Positions 10,655 through 22,116 of a DNA stretch of 64,000 nucleotides are shown here, in pieces (within the stretch, counting starts at the first letter, position 1; every line of letters starts with the position of its first letter). A model generated the notes under the pieces. The model did no database searches. It saw nothing but the letters and a program-made list of their open reading frames with translations, and was not told where the DNA came from. The position numbers and the translations under genes were made by a program. Origin of the DNA: Manihot esculenta (lineage: Eukaryota; Streptophyta; Magnoliopsida; Malpighiales; Euphorbiaceae); the NCBI RefSeq assembly GCF_001659605.2, contig NC_035176.2, positions 26,034,716-26,098,715 of the forward strand. The letters are read 5' to 3'.

Positions 10655-11208
10655 ATGGATGAGGTAAGTAGATCTGATCTTTCTTTTCTGACATCTTTTA
10701 TGAAAGATTTTGCCATAGGACTAGTTCAACAAGTTCAAGCACCCCAGCCACCAAAGCCATGTAGGATCTGTGGATATGTGGGACACCCAACTGATCAATG
10801 TCCTATGCTTTATGGGAATAGTTAGCCCAAACATACATTTGGAGGATCCAATGACCAACCAGTTCATGCATATGGAGGATTCTATGAACAACCAAGACAT
10901 GACCCCTACTATAATACATATAATCCAAGTTGGGGAGACTATCCAGACTTCAGTTATGCAGAGGCTAACAACTACCAGGATTATCAAGGTATCAAGCCTA
11001 ACAAGAACCTCCAAATTCCATCCAGCACCTTGAAAAGATGATGGAAACAATGGCAAGTTCTATACAAAACCTCCAACAGCAGGTGGAACAATTTGCCACC
11101 TCAATAAATGCAAACATGTTGAGAAGAGAGGAAGAGTTTCAAGATGATGAGACAGATGATGAAAGTTCGCAAGTTCAAGAACAAGCTGCTGAAGAGAAAC
11201 AACCATAA
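10655..11208 (+). pseudogene. Athila-like gag remnant with zinc knuckle (element A)
   Basis: An ATG at 10655 opens a short frame (stop at 10823-10825) that goes directly to the zinc knuckle CRICGYVGHPTDQC, of C-x2-C-x4-H-x4-C spacing. The N-terminal and capsid blocks seen in element B are absent. After the stop, homology continues in other frames through a tyrosine-rich stretch (about 10830-10990). It then reaches an E/Q-rich, probably coiled-coil segment around METMASSIQNLQQQVEQF, ending at TAA 11206-11208. Two in-frame defects at least make it non-functional. Confidence 0.78.
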
Positions 11209-11822
11209 AACTGTTTGTCCAAACAAACTGGTCAAACAGAACCTGTTGTTGATTTAGATATCATTGATTATTTGAGTAAAGATGTTTTTTATACAAATCA
11301 AGATGATATACTAAACAATGATCCTTGCAGGAAAGAGAGCCAGAAGGAGCCAGAACTGAAAGAAACTGACTGTTGCATCCAATAGATGGACTGCACACAT
11401 GCGCAGAACAAAGGAGAGCCAATCGCACCTCTTTAAATCAATCTTGCGCAGTCAGAAGGAACTCCAACCGAACCACCTCAGCTTGGATCACAGGACAATC
11501 CTGCAACTCTTCTAGTCGCACCTCTTCAGCTTCCATCGCATGAAACTCCTTCCAGCCTTCCATTTCAGTCAGATCTTGCGCAGAAGGAGCAAGCTGAAAC
11601 CAATTCAGCCATAAATTCAATGCAAAAAGCCCATGCTCACAAGGAACAAATGGTATTCCAAGCACCTAAATCAAAGGACCATGCGGATCAATGCCTTCCC
11701 AAACCTCCGGATAAGGTAGAGTTTGTTTTGCCTGAATTCAGTACTAAATTGTAGCTAGTCATAGAGAAACATGAATTGGAGTTCAAAATGTTTCCCAATC
11801 ATCTCAAGAATGCAAACATGAG
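11209..11822 (+). pseudogene. Unrecognised proline-rich open region after gag (element A), first part
   Basis: Read in the same frame as the end of gag, this region has only four stop codons in about 205 codons. It encodes a charged then proline/glutamine-rich sequence (for example TEPPQLGSQDNPATLLVAP). I do not recognise a domain. The frame continues after the inserted solo LTR (11823-14393), where the ATGAG duplication lets it rejoin at 14399. It could be a linker between gag and a lost protease, or a separate retroelement-encoded protein. Confidence 0.5.
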
Positions 11823-14393
11823 TGTAATACCCGGCTAGATTCCGGCATCGGAATCCCTACCTTCCGGCGGAATTTCCGTTGGAATTTGGAATTTTGAAGA
11901 TGCCAGAGTCTTCTAGAAGGGTAAAATGTATTTTCTAAAATGTTTTCACATGATTTCATGGTTTTAAATGAAAAAGAATTGAGTTTTGAAAAGAAAAGAC
12001 CAAGGAAGCATTTGCCAGGTTCGGCCGCCGAAAGTGAAGTTCGGCCGCCAAACATGGGAAGGTTTCAGGAGCGCTTTTGGCCTCCGAAAGCTTTGTTTGA
12101 ACGAACCAAGGTTCGGCATTCGGCCGCCGAACATGCATGAGTTTAGGGGGCACGTTAGGCTGCCGAAGGTCGTTGACCAGGCCACTTATAAAGAGCCCTC
12201 AGATCGGAAATGGGCGAGTTTTCTCCGCATTCTCGAGCTCAGGTGAGTTTTTGTACTCTTTTGGCCGTTTTCATGCTTTCTCTACCCATCCCTCAAGTTT
12301 TCATGAGTTCTGCCCTTGTTTTGAAGTTTTGAAGCTTAAATAGGAGTTTTGGGAGCTTGGAGGCTTTTGGAGCTTGGATCCTCCATACCTCCAAGTTAAG
12401 GATCGCACCACCCCTCGATCTTCAAGAGGTAAGTGTAGATCCTTGCTTTCCTTGCGTTTTCATGAAGTTTTAAGTAAGTTTAATGATATTTTGATGCTTG
12501 AGTATGGGTAGATATGCATGTTAAGGTTTATGTGGGTTTTGTGCCCAATGTATGTTATGTGATGTTTGTGTTGGGGGTTTCAGTTAGTTTATGCCCCTAT
12601 ATGCATGTGGGGGAGTGTATGCATGATTGGGAAAGAGCAAGTGAGGTTTTGAGTAGTTTTGATGGTTTTGGCTTATGTGGGTCATAAGCTATTTATGTAT
12701 GCTTTATGATGTTCTTTGTTGGAGTTTAAGCTTGTTTAAGCTCCTTTGTGCATGGTTAAGGGTTTATGCATGTTTTTAAAAGGTTGGGTGCTTGTTTGGG
12801 GTGTTTGATAAGGTTTTGGAGGCTAGTATGCACGAGAGGCTGAGTTCTGATGAACTCAGGTTCGGCCGCCGAAGGTAGTTTCGGCCGCCGAACCTGCCTA
12901 TGGATGCATGGATTGGCTGCCTAACCTTGCCCCCGAAAGTTGTGTTTCGGATCTGAAGCAGACTTTCGGCTGTCGAAGGTGATGTTCGGCCGCCGAAAGT
13001 GCCTGACTTTCCGATCTGGAGAGAGGCTTCGGCCGCCGAAGCTGCCGCCGAACCTGCATGGCTTTCGGCTCTGGAAGGGAACTTCGGCCACCGAAAGTGC
13101 CCTGTCCAGCCCTTTCATGGTTGTTTTCTATGCATGTTTTGAGGATGTTTTAGGGGGTTTTTGGGGAGTTGCTTATGAGTTGTTTAGAGTGTGTTTGGCA
13201 CCTCATTCGAGTCCACCTGTGTAGGATTGGACCCGAGGGACCGAGGAGGCCATCAGTGTTAGCAGTTGCAGAGTCAGTCCAGCGTCTGCCAGAGGTGAGT
13301 AGAACTAAACTTAATCTTTTATTTTACGAAATCAAATGCCTAAAGCATGTTCATGCATCATGTTTATATGTAATAGGTTGATTGCACTAGTTACACGAAT
13401 ATGATGCATTGCATTATTTACTGTTGATGTGGATGGACCAAGGCGACCCCAATGGCCCACGATCTATCATGATAAGAGAAGTCCTGTGGAGCTCTTTTGA
13501 GGGCCGGGCACCATGTATAAAGTCCTGTGTGAGCTCCTTCGGGGGCCGGACACCATGTTATGTAATGAAAGTCCTGTGTGAGCTCCTTTGGGGGGCCGGG
13601 CACCGACAGAGGGAGCTTTGGAGGTCATGTCCAATCTGTGATGTGAATTGTTTGTGCTGTGGCGCATTTCATGAAAGCATGTAATTAATGAACTATTTTC
13701 ATTGTTTCTACTCACTGGGCTTTTTAGCTCACCCCTCTCCCCTAACCCCAGTGTTGCAGGTATGAGGTCGATCGGGAAGTCTCAAGAGTCAAGGTTATGC
13801 TTATGTAATAGATTAGTGTTAGTGTGGACATGTAATGTAAACTGAGATAATGAATTGTAAGATAATGTAATGTAACGTAATGTAAAGTAGAGATTTGTTT
13901 ATGGATTAGTGCTGTGCTTGGCCCTAAGACTTGGTTAGTCCCTGTTTAGTACATGATGTATGTAATGTTTTAAATGTTGAGTTGTGTTTGAACTAAACTT
14001 GTGGCATGTGTTGTTGACTATGCTAGAGTATTTGATGAGGACTCTAGTGGAGGTCTTATGTTTGTGGTTTGATGCATGCACAGGTTAGGTTCTAGTTCTT
14101 TGGATGTGATCCCAGCTTGATGTATGTTATGTTGACCCAGCTAGAGTTTTGATGAGGGCTCTAGCAGGGGGGTTCTTTTATGTTTCCAGGTATGTCGCAT
14201 ACAGGTCAAGCTCGGTCTATACATCACATGTTACAGTTTTTATGTTTATGTTTGATCATGTATGGGATTTGACCAGGTGATAGGATGTATGTTATGCTTG
14301 CTACGGGTCCCGGCGGCCTTAAGCCGATTTGGATCCTAGCGCCGGTAGCGGTTCGGGCCGTTACAGAGGGGTATCGGTTTCCGAGTCGTTACA
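11823..14393 (+). mobile_element. Solo LTR of Tekay-type chromovirus, copy 3 (long subtype)
   Basis: This 2571-bp LTR is flanked by a perfect target duplication ATGAG (11818-11822 and 14394-14398). TATA (TATAAAG) is at 12187-12193. Palindromes lie at about 12020-12170 and 12860-13100. Three tandem subrepeats with GTCCTGTGTGAGCTCC cores lie at about 13475-13610. It differs from copies 1, 2, 4 and 6 by an internal tandem duplication in the region 13990-14180. It also has a doubled 3' terminus: GGGCCGTTACA is followed by about 28 bp and a second GAGTCGTTACA end. Confidence 0.95.
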
Positions 14394-14398
14394 ATGAG

Positions 14399-14594
14399 AG
14401 CTAGAGGCACACCTCATCTGAAAGAGGAGAATCTAATCATGTTACTTCATGAGTACATGGAAAAAGTAGGATGGGTTATGACCAAATCAAAAGGAGTGCT
14501 ACACTTTCTACTCAATGCAGTTGGGACTCTTTTCCCTTCCCCAATTACTTGAGCCTTGATCAAGTGGATCGCACCATGCACACCACACCCAGGG
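14399..14594 (+). pseudogene. Unrecognised open region after gag (element A), second part
   Basis: The frame from 11822 resumes here (EENLIMLLHEYMEKVGWVM and following) and stops at TGA near 14552. It then gives way to short non-coding sequence before the next solo LTR. The protein family is not recognised. It is the last coding-like stretch of element A. Confidence 0.45.
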
Positions 14595-16894
14595 TGTAAT
14601 ACCCGGCTAGACTCCGGTATCAGAATTCCTACCGTCCGGTGGAATCTCGGATGTCAAAAACTTCTAGAAGGGTAAAATCATGTTTTATGAAATGATTTAA
14701 TGTATTTTATGATTTTAAGTAAAAAAGGAAATTGAGTTTTTAATGAAAATAGCCTTGGAGGAAGATTCAGGTTCGGCCGCCGCACGTGCATGCGCTTCGG
14801 GAGTGCTTTAGGCCCCCGAAGGCATAAGTGAGGGAAGTCCAGGTTCGGCCGCCGAACCTTATGTTTGGCCACCGAACATGGCATGCATGCGGAGGCACGT
14901 TAGGCCCCCGAAAGTGGCCTGGCCAGCCACCTATAAAGGGGTCCCCATGTCCGAACAGGCGAGCTTTTCTCCCCATTTTTGGCCAAAGTAACTCTCCGCC
15001 GCCCTCATACCGATCTTGAGTTCTTCCTTTAAATCTTTCATGATTTCTTATGAGTTTTAACTTGGTTTTGAAGATTTCAAGCTTAGATCGAAGTTGTGAA
15101 GCTTGGAGACCTCAGGAATCCATCTTCCCCAAATCTCCAAGTTAGGTCACACTCTCTCTCGATCTTCAAAAGGTAAGAGTCGATCTTTAACTCATTATAT
15201 GTTTTAAACGAGTTTCATGAAGATTTATGGGGTAGAAATGCATGTTAGGTTATTTTTGAGTTCATGGGTTTATGTTGAGTTATTGTGCAATGTGGGTTGT
15301 TTATGTGTGTTTGATGTGTTGTAGTTGGGGTTTAGGATAGTTTGAAACCCCTAGGAGCTATTGTATGTGTTTATGCATGTTGTGGTTGAGTTGTGAAGTT
15401 TGGGAGGCATTTGTGCATGAGTTGATGCTGAGTTCTGCCTTTGGGAGAACTCAGGTTCGGCAGCCGAATGGACTTTCGGCCGCCGAACCTACCTGTGGAG
15501 GCCAACTTTTGGCTGCCGAACCCTGCCCCCGAAAGTGGACTTTCGGCTCTGGAAGGGAGTTTCGGCCGCCGAAGGTGCCGCCGAACATGCATGAGTTTCG
15601 TCTCTAGAGGGAACCTTCGGCCACCGAAAGTGCCGCCGAAGGTGCATGACTTTCAGCTCTGGAGGGACTTTCGCCCGTCGAACCTGCCGCCGAAAGTGCC
15701 CTGTCCAGGCTTCCTTTGCATGATTTTTGTGATTGTTTTAAGGTGTTTTAGGGGGTTTTTGGGGAGTATCTTAAAGTCATATTTATGTATGTTTGGTCCC
15801 TCATTTGAGTCCACCTGTGTAGGTTCGAACCCGAGGAACCGAGGACCCCAGCAGTGAGTCAGCTGCTTCAGTGTCTGTCAGAGCTAGCCAGAGGTGAGTG
15901 GAATAAATCTCTATGTTTTCAAAGCGAATAATGAAAGTTTAGCATGATTCACGCATCATGAGTGCCATGAGTTATATAGGGTGCTTGCATTAGAATTCAC
16001 GAATATGTTGCATTGCATATTATGTTGTTGATGTGGATGAATGTTGAATGATCCATTAGCCCTCACACGTTATGACATGATGTTATGATATGGAAGCCCA
16101 GGCGTGCCTGCACTACGCTCCTGGCACTATGTAAGAGGAAGTCCGGGCGAGCCTGCACTACGCCCCCGGCACTATTGGATATGTATGTTATGCTATGGAA
16201 GTCCAGGCGTGCCTGCACTACGCCCCTAGCATGATTAGATTGTATGGAGGGTTAAATGGTGAAAAGTTCATCCTTGATATGAATTATTTGTGCTGTGACG
16301 CATTCCATGTTATCATATGTTTTAAATACTATGTTTTATTATTCTGCTCACTGGGCTCTAGTAGCTCACCCCACTCCCTTAACCCCAGGTTTGCAGGTAC
16401 GGGTTAGACCAGGAGGTCAGCTAGAGTAAAGTCATGGTTATGTAATAGCTAGTGGTGGACATGATAAATATTGTAATGTAATGTTCAGTTCAGTAATGTA
16501 ATGAATAGTATTGAATAATTATGTAATGAAATGATGTTATTGAGGATCAGAGTGGTGCTTGACCCTAGTATGTGGTTTATCCCTTTTAATACATGATCTT
16601 TCAATTGTAATGGTTTAATGATATTTTATGAAAACCAAACTTAATGTATGATGAATGTTTCCCATTGGAGCATAGTTGAGGACTCCAATGTGGGGAATGA
16701 TGATTATGAGTTATGCATGCACAGGTTGAGTTTGGAAATTGAATGAGAAATGGTTCAAATTTTTATGTATGTGTTGATCATGTATGGGATTTATCAGGTT
16801 TTCAGGTTTTATGTTAGGCTTGCTACGAGTCCCGGCGGCCTTAAGCCAACTCGGATCCTAGCGCCGGTAGCGGTTCGATTTTCGGGTCGTTACA
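14595..16894 (+). mobile_element. Solo LTR of Tekay-type chromovirus, copy 4
   Basis: This 2300-bp LTR is flanked by a perfect target duplication CAGGG (14590-14594 and 16895-16899). TATA (TATAAAGG) is at 14932-14939. Palindrome arrays lie at about 14770-14915 and 15450-15700. Three tandem subrepeats with the core GCCTGCACTACGCCCC lie at about 16100-16230. No internal domain is present. Confidence 0.95.
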
Positions 16895-16968
16895 CAGGGG
16901 AGTACTCAGTTTCTTTTGTGTTTTAATATTTCCTATACATTGAGGACAATGCATGATTTAGGTGTGGG

Positions 16969-19467
16969 TGTAATATCCGGCTAGATTCCGGCATCGGAAT
17001 CCCTATCTTCCGGCGGAATCTCCGTTGGAATCTGGAATTTGATGATGCTAGAGTCTTCTAGAGGGGTAAAATGTGTTTCTAAAATGTTTTCACATGATTT
17101 TATGGTTTTAAATGGAAAAAGAATTGAGTTTTGAAAAGAAAAGATCAAAGAGGCATTTGCCAGGTTCGGCCACCGAAAGTGAAGTTCGGCCGCCAAACAT
17201 GGGAAGGTTTTGGGAGCACTTTTGGCCTCCGAAAGCTTTGTTTGAGCGAACCAAGGTTCGGCCGCTGAACATGCATGAGTTTAGAGGGCACGTTAGGCTG
17301 CCGAAGGTCGTTGACCAGGCCACCTATAAAGAGCTCTCAGATCGGAAATGGGCGAGTTTTCTCCACATCCTCGAGCTCAGGTGAGTTTATACTCTCCTTT
17401 GGTCGTTTTTCATGCTTTCTCTATCAATTCCTCAAGTTTTCATGAGTTCTACCCTTATTTTGAAGTTTTGAAGCTTAAATAGGAATTTTGGGAGCTTGGA
17501 GGCTTTTGGAGCTTGGATCCTCCACACCTCCGAGTTAGGGATCGCACCACCCCTCGATCTTTAAGAGGTAAGTGTAGATCCTTATTTTCCTTGTATTTTA
17601 ATGAAGTTTTAAGTAAGTTTAAAGATGTTTTGATGGTTGAGTATGGGTAGATATGCATGTTAAGGTTTATGTGGGTTTTATGCCCAATGTATGTTATGTG
17701 ATGTTTGTGTTGAGGAGTTTATGTTAGTTTATGCTCCTTTATGCAGGTGGGAGAGTGTATGCATGATTGGGAGAGAGCAAGTGAGGTTTTGAGTAGTTTT
17801 GATGGTTTTGGCTTATGTGGGTCATAAGCTATTTATGTATGCTTTATGATGTTCTTTGTTGGAGTTTAAGCTTGTTTAAGCTCCTTTGTGCATGGTTAAG
17901 GGTTTATGCATGTTTTTAAAAGGTTGGGTACTTGTTTGGGGTGTTTGGAAGGCTTGGGAGGCTTGTATGCATAAGAGGCTGAGTTCTGGATGAACTCAGG
18001 TTCGGCCGCCGAAGGTAGTTTCGGCCGCCGAACCTGCCTATGGATGCATGGATTGGCCGCCTAACCTTGCCCTCGAAAGTTGTGTTTCGGATCTGGAGCA
18101 GACTTTCAACTGCCAAAGGTGATGTTCGGCCGCCGAAAGTGCCTGACTTTAGGATTTGAAGAGAGGGTTCGGCCGCCGAAGGTGCCCCCGAACCTGCATG
18201 GCTTTCGGATCTGGACGGGACATTTGGCCGCTGAAAGTGCCCTGTCCAGCCCTTTCATGGTTGTTTTCTATGTATGTTTAAGTGATGTTTAGAGGGGTTT
18301 TTGGGTAGTTGTTTATGAGTTGTTTAGAGTGTGTTTGGCACCTCATTCGAGTCCACCTGTGTAGGATTGGACCCGAAGGACCGAGGAGGCCATCAGAGTT
18401 AGCAGTTGCAGAGTCAGTCCAGCGTCTGCCAGAGGTGAGTAGAACTAAACTTAATCTTTTATTTTACGAAATCAAATGCCTAAAGCATGTTCATGCATCA
18501 TGTTTATATGTAATAGGTTGATTACACTAGTCACACGAATATGATGCATTGCATTATTTACTGTTGATGTGGATGGACCAAGGTGACCCCAATAGCCCTA
18601 GATATGTTATGTTAATGAAGTCCTGAGGAGCCCCACCGAGGGCCAGGCATAATGAAGTCCTGAGGAGCCCGAAGAGCCGGGCACTATGATATGTTACAGA
18701 CAAAGGGAGTTTTGGTGGTCAAGTCCATCCGTTATGTGAAATGTTTGTGCTGTGACGCATTTCATGAAAGCATATAATTAATGAACTGTTTTTCTGTTTT
18801 TACTCACTGGGCTTTTTAGCTCACCCCTCTCCCCTAACCCCAGTTTTGCAGGTCAGAGGTAGTCCAGGAAGACGTCAAGGGTAATGTCATGCTTATGTAA
18901 TAGATTAGTACTTTTAGTGTGGACATGTAATGTAAATTGATATGATGGATTATAAGATAATGAAATGTAATGTAATACAAGTATAGTAGAGTTATGTATA
19001 TGGATTAGTGCTGTGCTTGGCCCTAAGACTTGGTTAGTCCCTTTTTAGTACATGATGTATGTAATGGTTTAATGTGGGGTTGTGTTTGAACTAAACTTGT
19101 GGCATGTGTTGTTTACCACGCTAGAGTTTGATGAGGACCCTAGTGGAGGTCTTATGTTTGTGGTCTGATGCATGCACAAGTTAGGTTCTAGTTCTTCGGA
19201 TGTAATCCCAGCTTGATGTATGTTATGTTGACCCAGCTAGAGTTTTGATGAGGGCTCTAGTAGGGGGTTCTTTATGTTTCCAGTTATGTCGCATGCAGGT
19301 CAAGCTCGGTTTATACATCTTATGTTACAGTTTTTATGTTAATGTTTTGATCATGTATGGGATTTGACTAGGTGATAGGAGGTATGTTAGGCTTGCTACG
19401 GGTCCCGGCGACCTTAAGCTGACCTGGATCCTAGCGCCGGTAGCGGTCCGGTTTCCGGGTTGTTACA
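16969..19467 (+). mobile_element. Solo LTR of Tekay-type chromovirus, copy 5 (long subtype)
   Basis: This 2499-bp LTR is flanked by a perfect target duplication GTGGG (16964-16968 and 19468-19472). It starts TGTAATATCCGG, one change from the family, and ends GGGTTGTTACA. TATA is at 17325-17330. Palindromes lie at about 17163-17310 and 18000-18240, and two subrepeats at about 18610-18690. It shares the duplicated internal segment of copy 3 (about 19090-19270) but not its doubled end. It landed inside the TGTGGGGGTG tract of element A. Confidence 0.95.
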
Positions 19468-19472
19468 GTGGG

Positions 19473-20337
19473 GGTGCATATTTCTGAATTTTTATTTTAT
19501 TTTTATTTTTGCTTTGATTTTCAGTGTGATTTTTTTTTTCATTTCACATAGCCACAGTTTTTTGTTTTGTTTCAGTTTTGATTTGCTCTACTCAACTGAT
19601 GAACTATGTTAGATGAGCTTTTTTTTCCATGACCCCATTGATATGATGACTCTTTAAACCTATGTTGAATCAATTGCAGTGAGTTATATTCATGTTTGAG
19701 AATTACCTTTTGAATTGAATCTTTGAGCTTGCCATGGTGAAAAATGTATTGATGACACTCATTAGAGAGAATGAATTGAACTTTGTGTGAATAAACTTAA
19801 CATGACTTGAATTAGCAATTGGTGTTGATTTGCCCAATGCATTAATTAAAGAAATTCAGCAAAGGCTTAGACTTCATAAGCACAATTGAAAACTGTTCCA
19901 ATGGTTGAAAGACTATGAACAGAGCTAGTAGCCACTTGGACAGGTGACCAACTGAGTAACTGGGGGTGGTATCACCAATATGTACCTTCACGTCAAAAGG
20001 TTGGTGATTTTTTCAAGCAAGATTAATGTGCAAAAGGCTGAATATAGTACTTCAAGATAAGGGCAAATCACTCTGAAAGCTAGAAAAAGTCTTAACTGAA
20101 CAGAACATGTGCATGTATAATCTCTCTCTTGAGTAAAATAAATCCTAGCCATGGTAAGTAAAGGGAAACAAGGAAAGAAGGTGAGTAATCTTCATTCATA
20201 TATTCTTCACTGCAATGATTCAAAATATGTGTCTTGAGTAAGAGCTTAAGTGGAAATAAGGATCAAGTAGCAAAGAAAGCTTGTTTGACTATGTTTATTT
20301 GCTTGAGGACAAGCAAAAGGCTAGGTATGTGGGTATT
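19473..20337 (+). other. Non-coding 3' internal region and polypurine tract of element A
   Basis: No open frame resembling a protein is seen. The part around 19900-20010 matches the 3' region of element B in reverse orientation. The segment ends with GGCTAGGTATGTGGGTATT directly before the 3' LTR, which acts as the polypurine tract. Confidence 0.7.
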
Positions 20338-22111
20338 TGATAGAGCATATTTTAGTCCACTTTATCATTATGTTCTTGATGTTTATTTACATCTTTTCTG
20401 CCTAATTTTGTGGTTTTAATCATCTTTTGCAGATATTAGGTGTAAAGAGACATTCTGGAGAAAATGCTCTTAAAACTGCCAAAAAGTGCCAAATATAGAA
20501 AGTTTTCAAATAAGGAAAGTTTTCAAATAAGGAAAGTTTTCAGAAAAGGAAAGTTTTCAAATAAGGAAAGTGCAGAACCAAAAGCAAATAAGGAAAGCTC
20601 AGTCAGAATATTATTTGAAATTCAAATCGCAGATCTTTCTTTTCTTGTTCAAAGATGTGCACACACTGCAGCAGTCATATCTTCCTATTTAGGCAGCAAG
20701 ATTTCATAAAGACACACTTGCCTCTTCTGCGTTCAACATTCAAAATTCAAATGAAGGCTCCACCTAAAAAGGAAAGACTGGACAGATTCACTTTCTCTTC
20801 TGCATTCAATGACCGCGCGCCACCTTCCTTCTGCAGTCCATTCCGTGCGCCACTTTCCATCTGAAGAGCTTGCAACGCGATTCTTTCCTTTTCAGACACA
20901 ACTTGGACAGCAAGCACCTCTTGGGCAGCAAGGACAGCATGTAAGGACCTAGGGCAACACTTTCAACTATAAAAAGACACATAAGGAGCCTCCCCACAGC
21001 CTTTTCCAAACCCCCTTGGACACACCTACAGGATTCACATCTCTTCTTCTACCTTTCTTCTTTTCTTTTATTTTTGATTTTTGTTTTAGCCATGAGAGGC
21101 TGAAATCTTTTATTCTAATTGAAGATTAGGTGATGCTTTAGTTGTTTTATGGATTGGGAGACTTGATCAAACATTGTTTATCTTTTGTTATTCAATATTC
21201 ATACAATCTCATACTTAATTCCATTGTTGCTTTGTTGTTTTGATCAATATGGCCAATTGATTCTTGATTGCAAGGTAATAATATGTTAGTTTGGGTGATT
21301 TAAGTCCGTAATTGCTTGGATTATTCAAACATAAGAACACTTGGTGTAAAAATCAAGGAAATTGTATGATCTAGCAACATCTCATGCGTTTGAGTAGTTA
21401 GGATTGGATCTCTCTATCTCTTCATGCAATTAACAATTTTTTTGATGCCTAAGGCCCAAGGACGATCCTTGGCAATTTGTTAATTAGTAATTAATTAAAG
21501 AACGTTCCCTAATTGGTTTAATCATAATGAGAGACATGGTGGTGAGAAGCGTCTTCCATCTCCATAACTAATATATTGAATCAATCAAAAGAAACTAAGT
21601 GTCAATGATCAATCCCAACAACTGAAGTGGATCCAACTCTTCAACTAGAACTTTCTTATTATTTATTTCTCTTTTATTTTATTATTCGCTTATTTTAATT
21701 GCTTTCAGTAGTTTGTTAATCAAATCAATCTTAAACCCCCCATTTTACTTTTACTGCAATTTATTTTTATTTCGCTTTCAGTTTATCTCATTTTCAGTTT
21801 TATCTTGTTTCAGTTTGTTTTGCTTTCAGTTTATTTTGCTTTTAATTTTATCTCGTTTCAGTTTGTTTTGCTTTCAGTTTATTTTGCTTTCAGTTTATTT
21901 CGCTTTCAGTTTATTTTGCTTTTCGTTTATCTCGTTTCAGTTTATTTCTTTTTTAGTTTATTTTTATTTCAGTTTATTTTATTGGTCTTGATAAGGAAAA
22001 TAGGTAAGTTCTCAATTCCCTGTGGATTCGATCCTTTCATCAATATCTGCAGTTGTAAATTGTTGATAACCAGAGAGGTTATTTTTGACCGGCTTCGACA
22101 ACCGCGAGTTA
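20338..22111 (+). repeat. 3' LTR of element A
   Basis: This 1774-bp LTR is homologous to 6472-8192 plus 10397-10399. TATA (TATAAAAA) starts at 20968. Its minisatellite of TTTTGCTTTCAGTTTATT-like units (about 21760-21980) is some 50 bp longer than in the 5' LTR, which explains the length difference. It ends GCGAGTTA where the 5' copy ends GCGAATCA. Confidence 0.85.
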
Positions 22112-22116
22112 CAACA

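Larger units (their letters stand above)
6472..22111 (+). mobile_element. Element A: Athila-like LTR retrotransposon with four nested solo LTRs
   Basis: The 5' LTR (6472-8192 plus 10397-10399), primer-binding site (10404-10422), gag remnant (from 10655), a long degenerate open region (to 14574), a non-coding 3' part and the 3' LTR (20338-22111) all read on the + strand. After removal of the four chromovirus LTRs the element is only about 6 kb, and no protease, polymerase or integrase remains. It sits in the 5' LTR of element B with a 4-of-5 target duplication (CAACC/CAACA). Its architecture, gag only and LTRs of 1.7 kb, parallels element B. Confidence 0.85.
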
